From contig SSGN01000165.1 of assembly GCA_008016945.1 (NCBI GenBank), positions 1-8,568 on the forward strand: a stretch of 8,568 bases of DNA. Direction: 5' to 3'. Of the stretch, positions 1 to 6,897 are shown piece after piece. A program made the position numbers and the translations under genes. Source of the DNA: Flavobacteriales bacterium. GTDB taxonomy: Bacteria; Bacteroidota; Bacteroidia; Flavobacteriales; PHOS-HE28. The number at the start of each line of letters is the position of its first letter. Positions within the stretch are counted from its first letter, which is position 1. Below the pieces are notes generated by a model that was given only the letters and a program-made list of their open reading frames with translations, ran no database searches and was not told where the DNA came from.

Positions 1-83
1 CGCGACCCCTGTCCGATAACGCCTGACAAGCAGCTAGACTACGCGCCCTCGCGGGCCGACCCAGCGCCCGCGCAGCCCGATCA

Positions 84-173
84 GGAGAGATGGCCGAGCG
101 GTTTAAGGCACCGGTCTTGAAAACCGGCGAAGGGTCAAACCTTCCGTGGGTTCGAATCCCACTCTCTCCGCCA
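84..173 (+). tRNA. tRNA-Ser (anticodon UGA)
   Basis: The 90-base sequence folds as a class II tRNA. The acceptor stem pairs GGAGAGA (84-90) with TCTCTCC (163-169), followed by discriminator G170 and a genome-encoded CCA (171-173). The anticodon stem CCGGT/ACCGG (111-115 and 123-127) encloses anticodon TGA at 118-120. A long variable arm (AAGG 130-133 with CCTT 140-143) is typical of serine tRNAs, and the T arm GTGGG-TTCGAAT-CCCAC occupies 146-162. It reads UCN serine codons, mainly UCA. A TAGACT box at 35-40 followed by GC-rich sequence could be the -10 of its promoter, but no good -35 is visible. Confidence 0.97.
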
Positions 174-186
174 AGCAAGCAATCAA

Positions 187-210
187 ACCCCTGAGATATG
201 GGGCTTTTTT
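187..210 (+). terminator. Intrinsic terminator of tRNA-Ser
   Basis: CCCC (188-191) pairs with GGGG (200-203) across a short AT-rich loop, and a run of six T follows at 205-210. It lies 14 bases after the tRNA CCA end, so it most likely ends the tRNA transcript and separates it from the cas operon. The stem is short but may extend by flanking A-T pairs. Confidence 0.7.
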
Positions 211-503
211 GTGCGCCATTGTTTTCCGATGTCGCGCAAATCCGCATTGCGAAACCCGCTCGATTGGCAATCCATCGATGCTAAGTGCAGTTTCCTGCAG
301 CGGATAGACTTTAAGAACTCACCCAGTCAGACGTTTGGTGTCTCAGGTATTGAGACGCACGTGTGGCAGGTTCGTCTTGGGCTAAGCCTGCTCGGCTTAG
401 GACATCTATCACGTCCCGGATGATTTCTTTGGGTTGCTGTAAGTTGGTGCCGCAACCGGGCAATGATGTATGGGCGTTTGGTAAAACAGAAAAGAGAATT
501 GGC
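211..503. other. Intergenic region upstream of cas3 with three inverted repeats
   Basis: I see no convincing gene here. Three inverted repeats follow one another: GTCTCA/TGAGAC (340-345, 351-356, 5-base loop), CTAAGCC/GGCTTAG (382-388, 394-400, 5-base loop) and GGTTGC/GCAACC (432-437, 452-457, 14-base loop). None is followed by a T tract, so they do not look like terminators. They could be operators or structured 5' leader elements of the cas operon, or debris of an inserted element. The stretch looks less GC-rich than the cas genes. A reverse-strand frame of 64 codons (505-311) is open and is discussed in the findings. It is not called as a gene because it has no ribosome binding site. Confidence 0.5.
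444..472 (+). promoter_or_regulatory. Weak candidate cas operon promoter
   Basis: TTGGTG (444-449) and TGTATG (467-472) are separated by 17 bases and loosely resemble -35 and -10 boxes, with the -10 matching at only three of six positions. Transcription would start about 25 bases before the cas3 ATG. The third inverted repeat (432-457) overlaps the putative -35, which would suit repression or structural control. This is a weak match, and the true promoter may lie elsewhere in 211-480. Confidence 0.2.
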
Positions 504-2792
504 ATGCACTACGCGCACAGCGCAAACGACGTCGGTGATTGGCATCCGCTCGCTGTTCATCTGTGCTCGGTGGCAAATCTTGCCCAGTCATTCGCGAGCG
601 AAACACCGTGGGTTGACGAGGCACATCTTGCCGGGCTATTGCACGACCTCGGCAAATACGCGGATCGGTTTCAGCGCCGTCTGCACGGAGATGATTCCGG
701 GCTCGACCATTGGTCGCAAGGCGCTTCGCTCGCGCTGACTCACCGCGCCATCGCCGCCGCGCTAGCGATCCAGGGGCATCACATCGGCTTGCAGCGCGGA
801 GACAAGGACGCGATCAAGCAACTGCTGAACACTGCAACGCTGGCAAACGCCGTACTGCCTGGCCTGCAACTTTCCGATGCCGCTCTTGGCGTGCTCACAA
901 CGCGCGCTCAGGCGGACGGCCTGCAATTCGCCACGCCTGCCACACCGTGTATGCAGGGCTGGCATCAAGCCGTCGCAGCCATGCTCGACGTGCGTCTGCT
1001 TTTTTCCTGTCTCACCGATGCGGATTTTCTCGACACCGAAGCGCATTTCAATGGCAACGAAAACGGCAAGCAAGCGCGCGCCGCCGGGCCGGAACTCGAC
1101 GCCACCGCCGCCTTGGCGGCGCTCGACCGTTTCATGGCGGATTCCATCCGCAAAGGCAGTCTGGCGACGGACGACGTGCGCCTTGCTCGTGAATCCCTCT
1201 GGCGCGCTTGCGGAGACGCCGCCCGCTCAGAACCCGGCACATTCACCCTCACCGCGCCAACCGGATCTGGCAAGACCCTCGCCATGCTGCGCTTCGCGCT
1301 GGAGCACGCACGCGAGCACGGCCAGAAGCGCATCGTGCTCGCCGTGCCCTTCCTCACCGTCGTCGAGCAGACTGCCGCGATTTATCGCCGCGTCTTTGCC
1401 GGATTCCCCACGAATTTCGTGCTCGAACACCACAGCCTCGCCGGGCTCGGCGAGGAATCCGAGCGCGAGGACGCGGAATGCGGCGCGTCACGACAACGCC
1501 GCCTGCTCGCAGAAAACTGGGATGCGCCCATCGTGCTCACCACCAACGTGCAACTGCTCGAATCACTGTTTTCCAACCGCCCGTCGGCGTGCCGCAAACT
1601 GCATCGCCTCATGCGTTCGGTCGTGATTTTCGACGAAGCGCAAAGCCTGCCAGCCACGCTTGCCGTGCCCACCCTTGCCACGCTTTCGCACCTGAGCAGC
1701 GCGTACGAGTGCAGCGTTGTCTTTGCCACAGCAACCCAGCCCGCGTTCGACACACTTTCTGCTGCGGTATCCAAACATGCGGTTGCGGGCTGGAAACCGC
1801 AAGAAATCGTGCCCGGCCACGCCGAGCTTTTCAAAAAACTCGAACGCGTCAAAGTCGAATGGCGTGCCGATAAATCAAGCTGGCAAACGCTTGCAGCAGA
1901 AATGGACTCCCGACCCCCAGCGCTGGTCGTGTGCAACCTCAAGCGCCATGCGCTGGCATTGCTCGAAATCCTGCAAGCGAACGGAATCGACGGCGTGTTT
2001 CATCTTTCGACCAACCTCTGTGCTGACCATCGCCGTGCGATTCTCGAGCGGGTTCGCACACGGCTAGCAATCGGCCAGCCTTGCCGCCTGATTTCCACAC
2101 AATGTGTCGAGGCCGGTGTCGATGTCGATTTCCCGGTGGTGTATCGCGCATTCGGCCCGCTCGACGCCATCGCGCAGGCGGCGGGGCGCTGCAACCGTGA
2201 AGGCCGACTCAATGCACGGGGTGAATTTGGTCGTGTGACCGTCTTCGAGCCGGACGACACTCGTGAAGCGCGTCGCCAGTACCCGACTTTTGCCTACTAC
2301 CAGGCTGTCGAGGTCACGCGCGCATTGCTGACAGAACACGGGAAACTCGACATCAACGATCCGGCGATCTTCCGCAAATACTACGAAAAGCTCTATGACG
2401 TAACCGACCCTGCCACCCTGAACAGCATGATCGAAGACGCGATCAACGCGCGGGATTTCGTTGAGGTTGCGCGCCGCTATCGCCTCATCGAGCAAAACAC
2501 CTTCCAGCTACTGGTTCCGTGGGCGGATCGCTGGAGCGAGTTCAAGATCTTGCGCGACGAAGCTGAACAGTTAGGCATCAGCGCCCGTTGGATGCGCCGC
2601 GCGCAAGCGCTCGCGGTCAGTGTTTACCGACCGCGCGACGCGATGCCCGCGTGGGCGATCCCCGCCAAGCTCAAACAGTTTGGCCGCACTGGCGGCGGCG
2701 TCTCCGACGAGTGGTTCATTCTCGAAGGCGACTTTTACGACGACACCCTCGGGCTCGTTCCGCCCGAAGGCCCGCAACTCTTCATCGCATAA
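504..2792 (+). CDS. cas3: Cas3 HD nuclease-helicase, type I-C
   Basis: Cas3 is recruited to the Cascade R-loop, where it nicks, unwinds and degrades target DNA. The 762-residue protein begins MHYAHS and has an N-terminal HD domain with the HD pair H47-D48 (LLHDLGKYADRF) and further candidate metal ligands H14, H19, H80 and H92-H93. The helicase carries Walker A APTGSGKT at 251-258, motif II DEAQ at 377-380, the motif III equivalent ATATQ at 408-412, and motif VI QAAGRCNREGR at 558-568. The length is normal for the family. ATG 504 was chosen because Cas3 homologues start at this point of the HD domain. The frame is open upstream to a GTG at 363, but that stretch is not family-like. The ribosome binding site is weak (AGAG near 493). 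It is the first gene of the operon, 14 bp before cas5c. All catalytic motifs look intact. Confidence 0.96.
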   Translation: MHYAHSANDVGDWHPLAVHLCSVANLAQSFASETPWVDEAHLAGLLHDLGKYADRFQRRLHGDDSGLDHWSQGASLALTHRAIAAALAIQGHHIGLQRGDKDAIKQLLNTATLANAVLPGLQLSDAALGVLTTRAQADGLQFATPATPCMQGWHQAVAAMLDVRLLFSCLTDADFLDTEAHFNGNENGKQARAAGPELDATAALAALDRFMADSIRKGSLATDDVRLARESLWRACGDAARSEPGTFTLTAPTGSGKTLAMLRFALEHAREHGQKRIVLAVPFLTVVEQTAAIYRRVFAGFPTNFVLEHHSLAGLGEESEREDAECGASRQRRLLAENWDAPIVLTTNVQLLESLFSNRPSACRKLHRLMRSVVIFDEAQSLPATLAVPTLATLSHLSSAYECSVVFATATQPAFDTLSAAVSKHAVAGWKPQEIVPGHAELFKKLERVKVEWRADKSSWQTLAAEMDSRPPALVVCNLKRHALALLEILQANGIDGVFHLSTNLCADHRRAILERVRTRLAIGQPCRLISTQCVEAGVDVDFPVVYRAFGPLDAIAQAAGRCNREGRLNARGEFGRVTVFEPDDTREARRQYPTFAYYQAVEVTRALLTEHGKLDINDPAIFRKYYEKLYDVTDPATLNSMIEDAINARDFVEVARRYRLIEQNTFQLLVPWADRWSEFKILRDEAEQLGISARWMRRAQALAVSVYRPRDAMPAWAIPAKLKQFGRTGGGVSDEWFILEGDFYDDTLGLVPPEGPQLFIA

Positions 2793-2795
2793 ACT

Positions 2796-2801
2796 AAGGA
2801 G
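2796..2801 (+). promoter_or_regulatory. Strong Shine-Dalgarno site of cas5c
   Basis: AAGGAG lies five bases before the ATG at 2807, in the 14-bp gap after the cas3 stop. It supports independent, strong initiation of cas5c within the polycistronic message. Confidence 0.85.
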
Positions 2802-2806
2802 ACAGC

Positions 2807-3553
2807 ATGACGACGCACACGCTCGAAGTCTGGGGAGACCTTGCCTGCTTTACCCGACCGGAAATGAAGGTCGAACGCTTTTCCTACCCAGTCATCACGC
2901 CGTCTGCCGCGCGCGGCATCTTTGACGCGATTTATTGGGACGGTAAACGCGAAGGCAGCCGCATCCGCCCGTATTTCCACTGGCAGATCACCCGCGTCGA
3001 AGTGCTGGAAATGCCGCGCTACATTGCGCTGCGGCGGAACGAGGTCAAGGACATCGTTCCGGGGGCTGCCACGCTCAACAAATGGATGACTGGCGCAGAA
3101 GCGCCCGAACCGCTCTGGGCTGACGGTGGCAAGGATGATCTTGGAACCGACCAGAAGGGGCGCACCCAGAGGCAGACGATGGCGTTGAAGAACGTCCGCT
3201 ACCGTCTGCACGCGCGCATCGTCCCAAAATCCGGCAACGATCCCGCCAAACTCAACGCCTGTTTCGTGCGCCGCGCCAAACATGGCAAGTGCTTCCAGCA
3301 ACCCTACTTCGGTTGCCGCGAATTCCCGGCATTTTTCGAGTACGTCGAAGACCCACACGAGCGGCCCGTGACGCCCATTGCACTTGATCAGAACCTCGGC
3401 CTGATGCTTTACGACGTGTTCGATCTGCGCCGCGAAGCCATCGATGACAAGGACAAACCTTCGATCAGCCTCTTTGAAGCGAAATTGATCGGCGGTGTCA
3501 TGGAGATTCCGGCCTATACCGACGCCGCCGTCAAGAAAACCAGGGGGGGGTGA
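2807..3553 (+). CDS. cas5c: Cas5c (Cas5d) crRNA-processing endoribonuclease
   Basis: In type I-C systems, which lack Cas6, Cas5 cleaves pre-crRNA at the repeat hairpin and stays bound to the 5' handle in Cascade. The 248-residue protein opens with a family-typical segment (LEVWGDLACFTRPEMKVER, then ITPSAARGIFDAIYWD), a RAMP-type fold. Y43 in AIYWD is the likely counterpart of the catalytic tyrosine known in Bacillus halodurans Cas5d. K128 in ALKNVRY is a weaker candidate for the catalytic lysine. The conserved PYFGCREFPAFFE lies at 166-178. The length is normal. The coding sequence ends in eight consecutive G (3543-3550) encoding the last Arg-Gly-Gly, directly followed by TGA. The stop is two bases before the cas8c ATG, so the genes are probably translationally coupled. 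The assignment is secure, but the catalytic residues are matched from memory of the family. Confidence 0.95.
   Translation: MTTHTLEVWGDLACFTRPEMKVERFSYPVITPSAARGIFDAIYWDGKREGSRIRPYFHWQITRVEVLEMPRYIALRRNEVKDIVPGAATLNKWMTGAEAPEPLWADGGKDDLGTDQKGRTQRQTMALKNVRYRLHARIVPKSGNDPAKLNACFVRRAKHGKCFQQPYFGCREFPAFFEYVEDPHERPVTPIALDQNLGLMLYDVFDLRREAIDDKDKPSISLFEAKLIGGVMEIPAYTDAAVKKTRGG
3543..3550 (+). repeat. Homopolymer of eight G at the cas5c/cas8c junction
   Basis: Eight consecutive G directly precede the cas5c stop codon. The tract encodes the C-terminal glycines of Cas5c and also forms part of the cas8c ribosome binding site. A change in tract length would shift the Cas5c frame. One extra G puts it in frame with cas8c. 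Confidence 0.95.
3546..3553 (+). promoter_or_regulatory. Shine-Dalgarno site of cas8c embedded in the cas5c end
   Basis: GGGGGTGA matches the consensus GGAGGTGA at seven of eight positions, with the GGAGG-like core ending five bases before ATG 3556. This decides between that ATG and the in-frame GTG at 3550, which lies inside the Shine-Dalgarno site itself. The cas5c stop TGA is part of the same site. Confidence 0.75.
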
Positions 3554-3555
3554 GC

Positions 3556-5322
3556 ATGTTGCAGGCACTCATGGAATACGGTGCCCGGCTCGATTCGGAG
3601 CCGGGCTTCAAGACACGCGAAGTACGCTGGCGCATTGATCTTGACGCGAATGGCGAATTGATCGCCGTTCTGCCGCTCGGCGATGGCACACGCGGGCAAA
3701 TGCTCCCGCGCTGCCCGGACATGCACAACATGAATGCGGGCGGACGGGCACACTTCCTGATCGAATCTGCGCAAACGGCAGTTTTGCTGTTCAAGCCGAA
3801 CGAAGACTCCAAAAAGATCGCCTCCGCTCAAGTCCGGCACGACTACTTCGTCGGATTGCTCGACGCAGCAAGCGCCGAGCTACCGCAGATGGCGGGGCTC
3901 GTAGCCGCTCTGCGTAGCGAGCCCGCACGTAACGCCATCCGGGACGCACTGGCCGTACGCAAAGCCAAGCCCACCGACTGGATCGCCTGGCGCGTCGGCG
4001 AATTAGACCCTCACACGGATGGCGAGGCACAAGCTTGGTGGCGGCAGTGGCGCGTCGAAGATTTGAGCACCGCAGCAAAGCCCGGCAAGTCTGCCAAGCC
4101 GACGCCTGCGGACGTGCTTTGCTTCCTGACTGGAGAGCTTGTGCAACCGCTGGCAACCCATCCCAAGATTTCCGGGTTGTCCGGCGTCGGCGGGCTCGGC
4201 ATGGGCGATGTGATGGTGGGCTTCGATAAAGCCGCCTTCAGCTCGTTCGGATTCGATCAGTCTGCCAACGCCGCCATGAGCGCAGCAGCGGCGCAGCAAT
4301 ACGCTGACGGCCTCAACTATCTCATCCGCAACCACTCGCGCAAACTCGCCAACGCGCTTGTTGTGCATTGGTTCAAGGAGCAGATTTCGTCTGACGACGA
4401 CCCGCTGGCGTGGCTGGACAGTCTGGAATCAGACGAACAAACCGAAGCCACTGCGCAATCCAGGGCGCGCGCACTGCTCGACGCGATTAGAAACGGACAG
4501 CGTAGCGATCTGGGCAGCAACCGTTACTACGCGATGACGCTCTCCGGCGCATCAGGGCGCGTGATGGTGCGCGACTGGATGGAGGGCACTTTCGAGGAAT
4601 TGGTGCGCAACGTCGAGGCGTGGTTTGCCGACTTGCAAATCGTCGCGCGCGACGGAGAAGGGCTTGCCCGCGACCCCAAATTCATGGCGGTTGCCGGAGG
4701 CTTGGTGCGCGAACTCAAAGACCTGCCAGCCCCGATCGCAGCGACGCTTTGGAAATCTGCCGTCGGCCGCCTGCCCATCCCCCGTCCGTTAATGGCGCAA
4801 GCACTCGCTCGCTTCCGTGCTGACCTCGTAGACAAAGACCAACCCGCGTTCAACCACGCCCGCTTAGGGCTCATCAAAGCCTATTTCGTACGTCTCACCC
4901 CAGGAGGAGATTCCACCGTGACTGCTTACCTCAACCCCGATCACCCTGATCCCGCCTATCACTGCGGGCGCTTGCTCGCCGTGTTGTCCAACCTGCAACG
5001 CGCCGCACTTGGCGACGTGGGCGCGGGTGTTGTGCAGCGTTATTACGCTGCTGCCAGCCAGACGCCCGGTCTGATTTTGGGAAGGCTCGCCGCCAATGCC
5101 CGAAACCACCTCGGAAAGCTCGACGGTGGTCTCGCGCACTGGTTCGAGAACCAGATTGCGGACGTCATGGGACGCCTGGGTGACCGCGCACCACGCATTC
5201 TCGATCTTGAAGGGCAGGGTCTGTTCGCGCTGGGTTACTACCAGCAGCTCGCCGCCCTGCGTGCCGACGCCAAAGATCGCAAATCCACTACCAACACCGT
5301 AACCCTTGGAGATCCGCAATGA
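3556..5322 (+). CDS. cas8c: Cas8c (Csd1) large subunit of type I-C Cascade
   Basis: Cas8c is the large subunit. It recognises the PAM, helps open the target duplex and provides the docking face for Cas3. The 588-residue protein starts [12 protein letters not shown], as family members do. Other Csd1-like blocks are [17 protein letters not shown] (about residue 189) and the glycine-rich [19 protein letters not shown] with a following [13 protein letters not shown] (about 210-242). The length fits the family. The C-terminal 134 residues (455-588) form the helical region that is also made separately as Cas11c from an internal start. The end overlaps cas7c by ATGA. Start choice rests on the ribosome binding site, since the GTG at 3550 would add only two residues. 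Confidence 0.94.
   Translation: MLQALMEYGARLDSEPGFKTREVRWRIDLDANGELIAVLPLGDGTRGQMLPRCPDMHNMNAGGRAHFLIESAQTAVLLFKPNEDSKKIASAQVRHDYFVGLLDAASAELPQMAGLVAALRSEPARNAIRDALAVRKAKPTDWIAWRVGELDPHTDGEAQAWWRQWRVEDLSTAAKPGKSAKPTPADVLCFLTGELVQPLATHPKISGLSGVGGLGMGDVMVGFDKAAFSSFGFDQSANAAMSAAAAQQYADGLNYLIRNHSRKLANALVVHWFKEQISSDDDPLAWLDSLESDEQTEATAQSRARALLDAIRNGQRSDLGSNRYYAMTLSGASGRVMVRDWMEGTFEELVRNVEAWFADLQIVARDGEGLARDPKFMAVAGGLVRELKDLPAPIAATLWKSAVGRLPIPRPLMAQALARFRADLVDKDQPAFNHARLGLIKAYFVRLTPGGDSTVTAYLNPDHPDPAYHCGRLLAVLSNLQRAALGDVGAGVVQRYYAAASQTPGLILGRLAANARNHLGKLDGGLAHWFENQIADVMGRLGDRAPRILDLEGQGLFALGYYQQLAALRADAKDRKSTTNTVTLGDPQ
4902..4910 (+). promoter_or_regulatory. Internal Shine-Dalgarno site for Cas11c within cas8c
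   Basis: AGGAGGAGA lies inside the cas8c coding sequence, 7 bases before an in-frame GTG at 4918 when measured from its second AGGAGA. It is the most striking purine-rich ribosome binding site I noticed within a coding region here. It sits where type I-C systems are known to start translation of the small subunit. Confidence 0.85.
4918..5322 (+). CDS. cas11c: Cas11c small subunit from an internal start in cas8c
   Basis: Type I-C Cascade contains a small subunit, Cas11c, made from an internal start codon near the 3' end of cas8c. Here an in-frame GTG at 4918 (codon 455 of cas8c) follows AGGAGGAGA and would give 134 residues beginning (M)[19 protein letters not shown]. The size and position agree with the roughly 120-130 residue internal product described for other I-C systems. 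The sequence is alanine- and leucine-rich and probably all helical, as expected for Cas11 proteins that stack along the crRNA-target duplex. It shares the cas8c stop codon and the ATGA junction with cas7c. The separate product is inferred from the start signal. Confidence 0.82.
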   Translation: MTAYLNPDHPDPAYHCGRLLAVLSNLQRAALGDVGAGVVQRYYAAASQTPGLILGRLAANARNHLGKLDGGLAHWFENQIADVMGRLGDRAPRILDLEGQGLFALGYYQQLAALRADAKDRKSTTNTVTLGDPQ

Positions 5323-6308
5323 CCGCCATAAAAAACCGCTACGAATTTCTCTACCTGTTCGATTGTGAGAACGGCAATCCGAATGGCGACCCCGACGCTG
5401 GCAACAGCCCGCGTATCGACCCGGAAGACATGCATGGCCTGGTCTCCGATGTCGCGCTAAAACGCAGGGTCAGGAATTTCATCCAGGCGGCCTTCGACAA
5501 CGTCGCGCCGAACGCCATCTTTGTTGAGCACGCCAGCAATCTGAACAAAGCCATTACTGCCGCGCATGTCCAGACGAATGGCGCGCCAGGCGGTGGTGGC
5601 AATCGGACGCAAGTGAATCGCGCACGGGATTGGATGCGCGAGCAATTTTTTGACGTTCGGGCTTTCGGTGCGGTCATGTCCACCGGCGCGAATGCGGGTC
5701 AGGTGCGTGGGCCGGTGCAGATCGCCTTCTCACGTTCGGTCGACCCCATTCTGCCGATGGATGCGGCGATCACCCGTATGGCCGTGGCAGAAAAAGTGCC
5801 CGGAGCGAACGCCGTCGCCGACTATGAAAATTGGGAAAGCAGTCAGGAGGAAGACAAGCTGCGCACCATGGGACGGAAATCGCTCATTCCCTACGGACTC
5901 TATGTGGCGAAAGGCTTTGTTTCCGCGCAGCTTGCGAAGGGCGCGGGTGATGCGGACACCGGCGCTTTCAGTGAGGCGGATCTTGCCAATCTCTGGCAGG
6001 CACTACAGCAAATGTGGGATCACGACCGTTCGGCGTCCAAAGGAGTCATGGCCTGCCGTGGCCTTTACGTCTTTAAACATGTCGGCACCGATAGCGATGA
6101 AACCCAGCGTGTGCGGCAAGCCATGCTGGGCTGTGCGCCAGCACAACGGTTGCTGGATTTCTCCACGCCAAGCCGCAAGCTCGAAAACACGATTATCGAA
6201 ATCGCGCATCGCGAGGGATTGACCGGTTCGCCGCGCAGTTTTGCGGACTATGTGGTGAAAGCGAATCCGGATCGCCTGCCCAAAGGCGTCGAGCTACTGA
6301 CTTTTTGA
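5319..6308 (+). CDS. cas7c: Cas7c (Csd2) backbone subunit of type I-C Cascade
   Basis: Cas7c polymerises along the crRNA to form the Cascade backbone. The 329-residue protein has the Csd2 signature near its start ([15 protein letters not shown], 15-29, then [23 protein letters not shown], 31-53). Other family blocks are [11 protein letters not shown] (110-120), [20 protein letters not shown] (127-146), [18 protein letters not shown] (183-200), [10 protein letters not shown] (233-242) and SFADYVV (307-313). ATG 5319 overlaps the cas8c stop as ATGA, with GGAG seven bases upstream (5308-5311). From memory of the family, it is longer than the usual 280-300 residues. The extra length appears around a glycine-rich loop at 88-94 and in segments near 158-180 and 256-302. 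The next 47 bp contain no clear terminator before the oppositely oriented toxin gene. Confidence 0.96.
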   Translation: MTAIKNRYEFLYLFDCENGNPNGDPDAGNSPRIDPEDMHGLVSDVALKRRVRNFIQAAFDNVAPNAIFVEHASNLNKAITAAHVQTNGAPGGGGNRTQVNRARDWMREQFFDVRAFGAVMSTGANAGQVRGPVQIAFSRSVDPILPMDAAITRMAVAEKVPGANAVADYENWESSQEEDKLRTMGRKSLIPYGLYVAKGFVSAQLAKGAGDADTGAFSEADLANLWQALQQMWDHDRSASKGVMACRGLYVFKHVGTDSDETQRVRQAMLGCAPAQRLLDFSTPSRKLENTIIEIAHREGLTGSPRSFADYVVKANPDRLPKGVELLTF

Positions 6309-6355
6309 CGCGTTCACGGGTTACCGAATTGCTGGCCTATCTGCCGTCACCAGCG

Positions 6356-6649
6356 CTACCGCCGCCCGACCCAATACCCCGGTCGGCGGCTGTGGTGCGC
6401 AACGGCAAGGATGACGATCGTCCCCGTCGCCACGCGATAAATCAGCGTGTAGGGAAAATCATTCAGAACGAACCGACGTGTGCCGTGGCTGATTCGAGCG
6501 CCAAGTTCAGGGTGCGCGAGCACCTGTTGTGCTGCTGCCTTCGCGTCCTGCGCAAGTCGCCGGGCAACATCAAGCCCGGCTTGATCGCGGTAGTAAGCCA
6601 GCGCCTCGCGCAGTTCCATCCGCGCTTCGCTGTGCCATGTCAGTTTCAA
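6356..6649 (-). CDS. RelE/ParE-family toxin of a type II toxin-antitoxin pair
   Basis: This is a 97-residue basic protein of the RelE/ParE superfamily, whose members either cleave ribosome-bound mRNA or poison DNA gyrase. Family features are the opening LTWHSEARMEL, the helical AYYRDQAGLDVARRLA, the basic GTRRFVLNDFPYTLIYRV (56-73) and the terminal strand IVILAVAHHSRRPGYW (78-93). The PGYW ending is common among ParE-like members. Sequence alone does not show whether it acts on mRNA or gyrase. Translation begins at a TTG (6649-6647) that overlaps the antitoxin stop as TTGA. No strong ribosome binding site is present, so synthesis is probably coupled to the antitoxin. The gene converges on cas7c, 47 bp away, and lies antisense to the cas operon. 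Confidence 0.9.
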   Translation of the reverse strand: MKLTWHSEARMELREALAYYRDQAGLDVARRLAQDAKAAAQQVLAHPELGARISHGTRRFVLNDFPYTLIYRVATGTIVILAVAHHSRRPGYWVGRR

Positions 6650-6897
6650 TTGCCGGATTTCCGGAACATCTCGTCGATTTCGGCGACAACTTGCTCATGC
6701 GGAATGAGCACGGCGGTTCCAGCGTCTATCTCCGCCACGCGCCGTGCAATCTCTTCGTCCCACGCCTGCGCGATGGCCTCGGGCGTGTCTTGCGGCTCGC
6801 CGTCCAGGCTCAAAAGCAGGCGATGCGCGAGTTCGCCGCGTTCGCGGAGAGTGAGTTGCAGGGCCTGTGCTTCGATTTCTTCAAGGGTGACGGGCAT
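6646..6897 (-). CDS. Addiction-module antitoxin (CHP02574-type)
   Basis: This is an 83-residue acidic protein beginning MPVTLEEIEAQALQLTLRER, followed by GELAHRLLLSLDGEP. This is the pattern of the putative addiction-module antitoxin family usually found directly upstream of RelE/ParE toxins. The C-terminal part (EEIARRVAEIDAGTAVLIPH, then EMFRKSGN) should wrap and neutralise the toxin. ATG 6897 was chosen for its family-typical N-terminus and for GGAG six bases upstream on the minus strand (6904-6907). The frame stays open to an ATG at 7059, but that part only mirrors cas4. The order antitoxin-then-toxin with a TTGA overlap is classic. Its start lies only 40 bp from the cas4 start, and the two genes diverge. 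Confidence 0.9.
   Translation of the reverse strand: MPVTLEEIEAQALQLTLRERGELAHRLLLSLDGEPQDTPEAIAQAWDEEIARRVAEIDAGTAVLIPHEQVVAEIDEMFRKSGN

Noticed and set aside
340..356. Possible CRISPR repeat hairpin
   Set aside because: It occurs once with no regularly spaced copies and does not resemble the GTCGC...GAAAC repeats typical of type I-C. No CRISPR array is in the window.
363..503. GTG-initiated 47-residue N-terminal extension of cas3
   Set aside because: The extension runs through the inverted-repeat region, resembles no Cas3 N-terminus and has no ribosome binding site. ATG 504 gives the expected MHYAHS start.
877..1626. 249-codon overlapping + strand frame inside cas3
   Set aside because: It is an out-of-frame reading of cas3 with low-complexity Ser/Pro/Arg content and no start signal.
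1382..1942. 186-codon open frame on the minus strand inside cas3
   Set aside because: It is the mirror of the Cas3 helicase core, whose conserved motifs are on the + strand. It is rich in Ser, Arg and Ala, as shadow frames are.
3550..3555. GTG 3550 as the cas8c start
   Set aside because: It lies inside the Shine-Dalgarno-like sequence serving ATG 3556, which is correctly spaced and matches the family start MLQAL.
2735..3568. 277-codon open frame on the minus strand opposite cas5c
   Set aside because: It is a GC-rich antisense shadow. The + strand frame has a strong ribosome binding site and clear Cas5c motifs.
6331..6354. GCTGG/CCAGC hairpin between cas7c and the toxin as a terminator
   Set aside because: It is only a 5-bp stem with a 14-base loop and no T tract on either strand.
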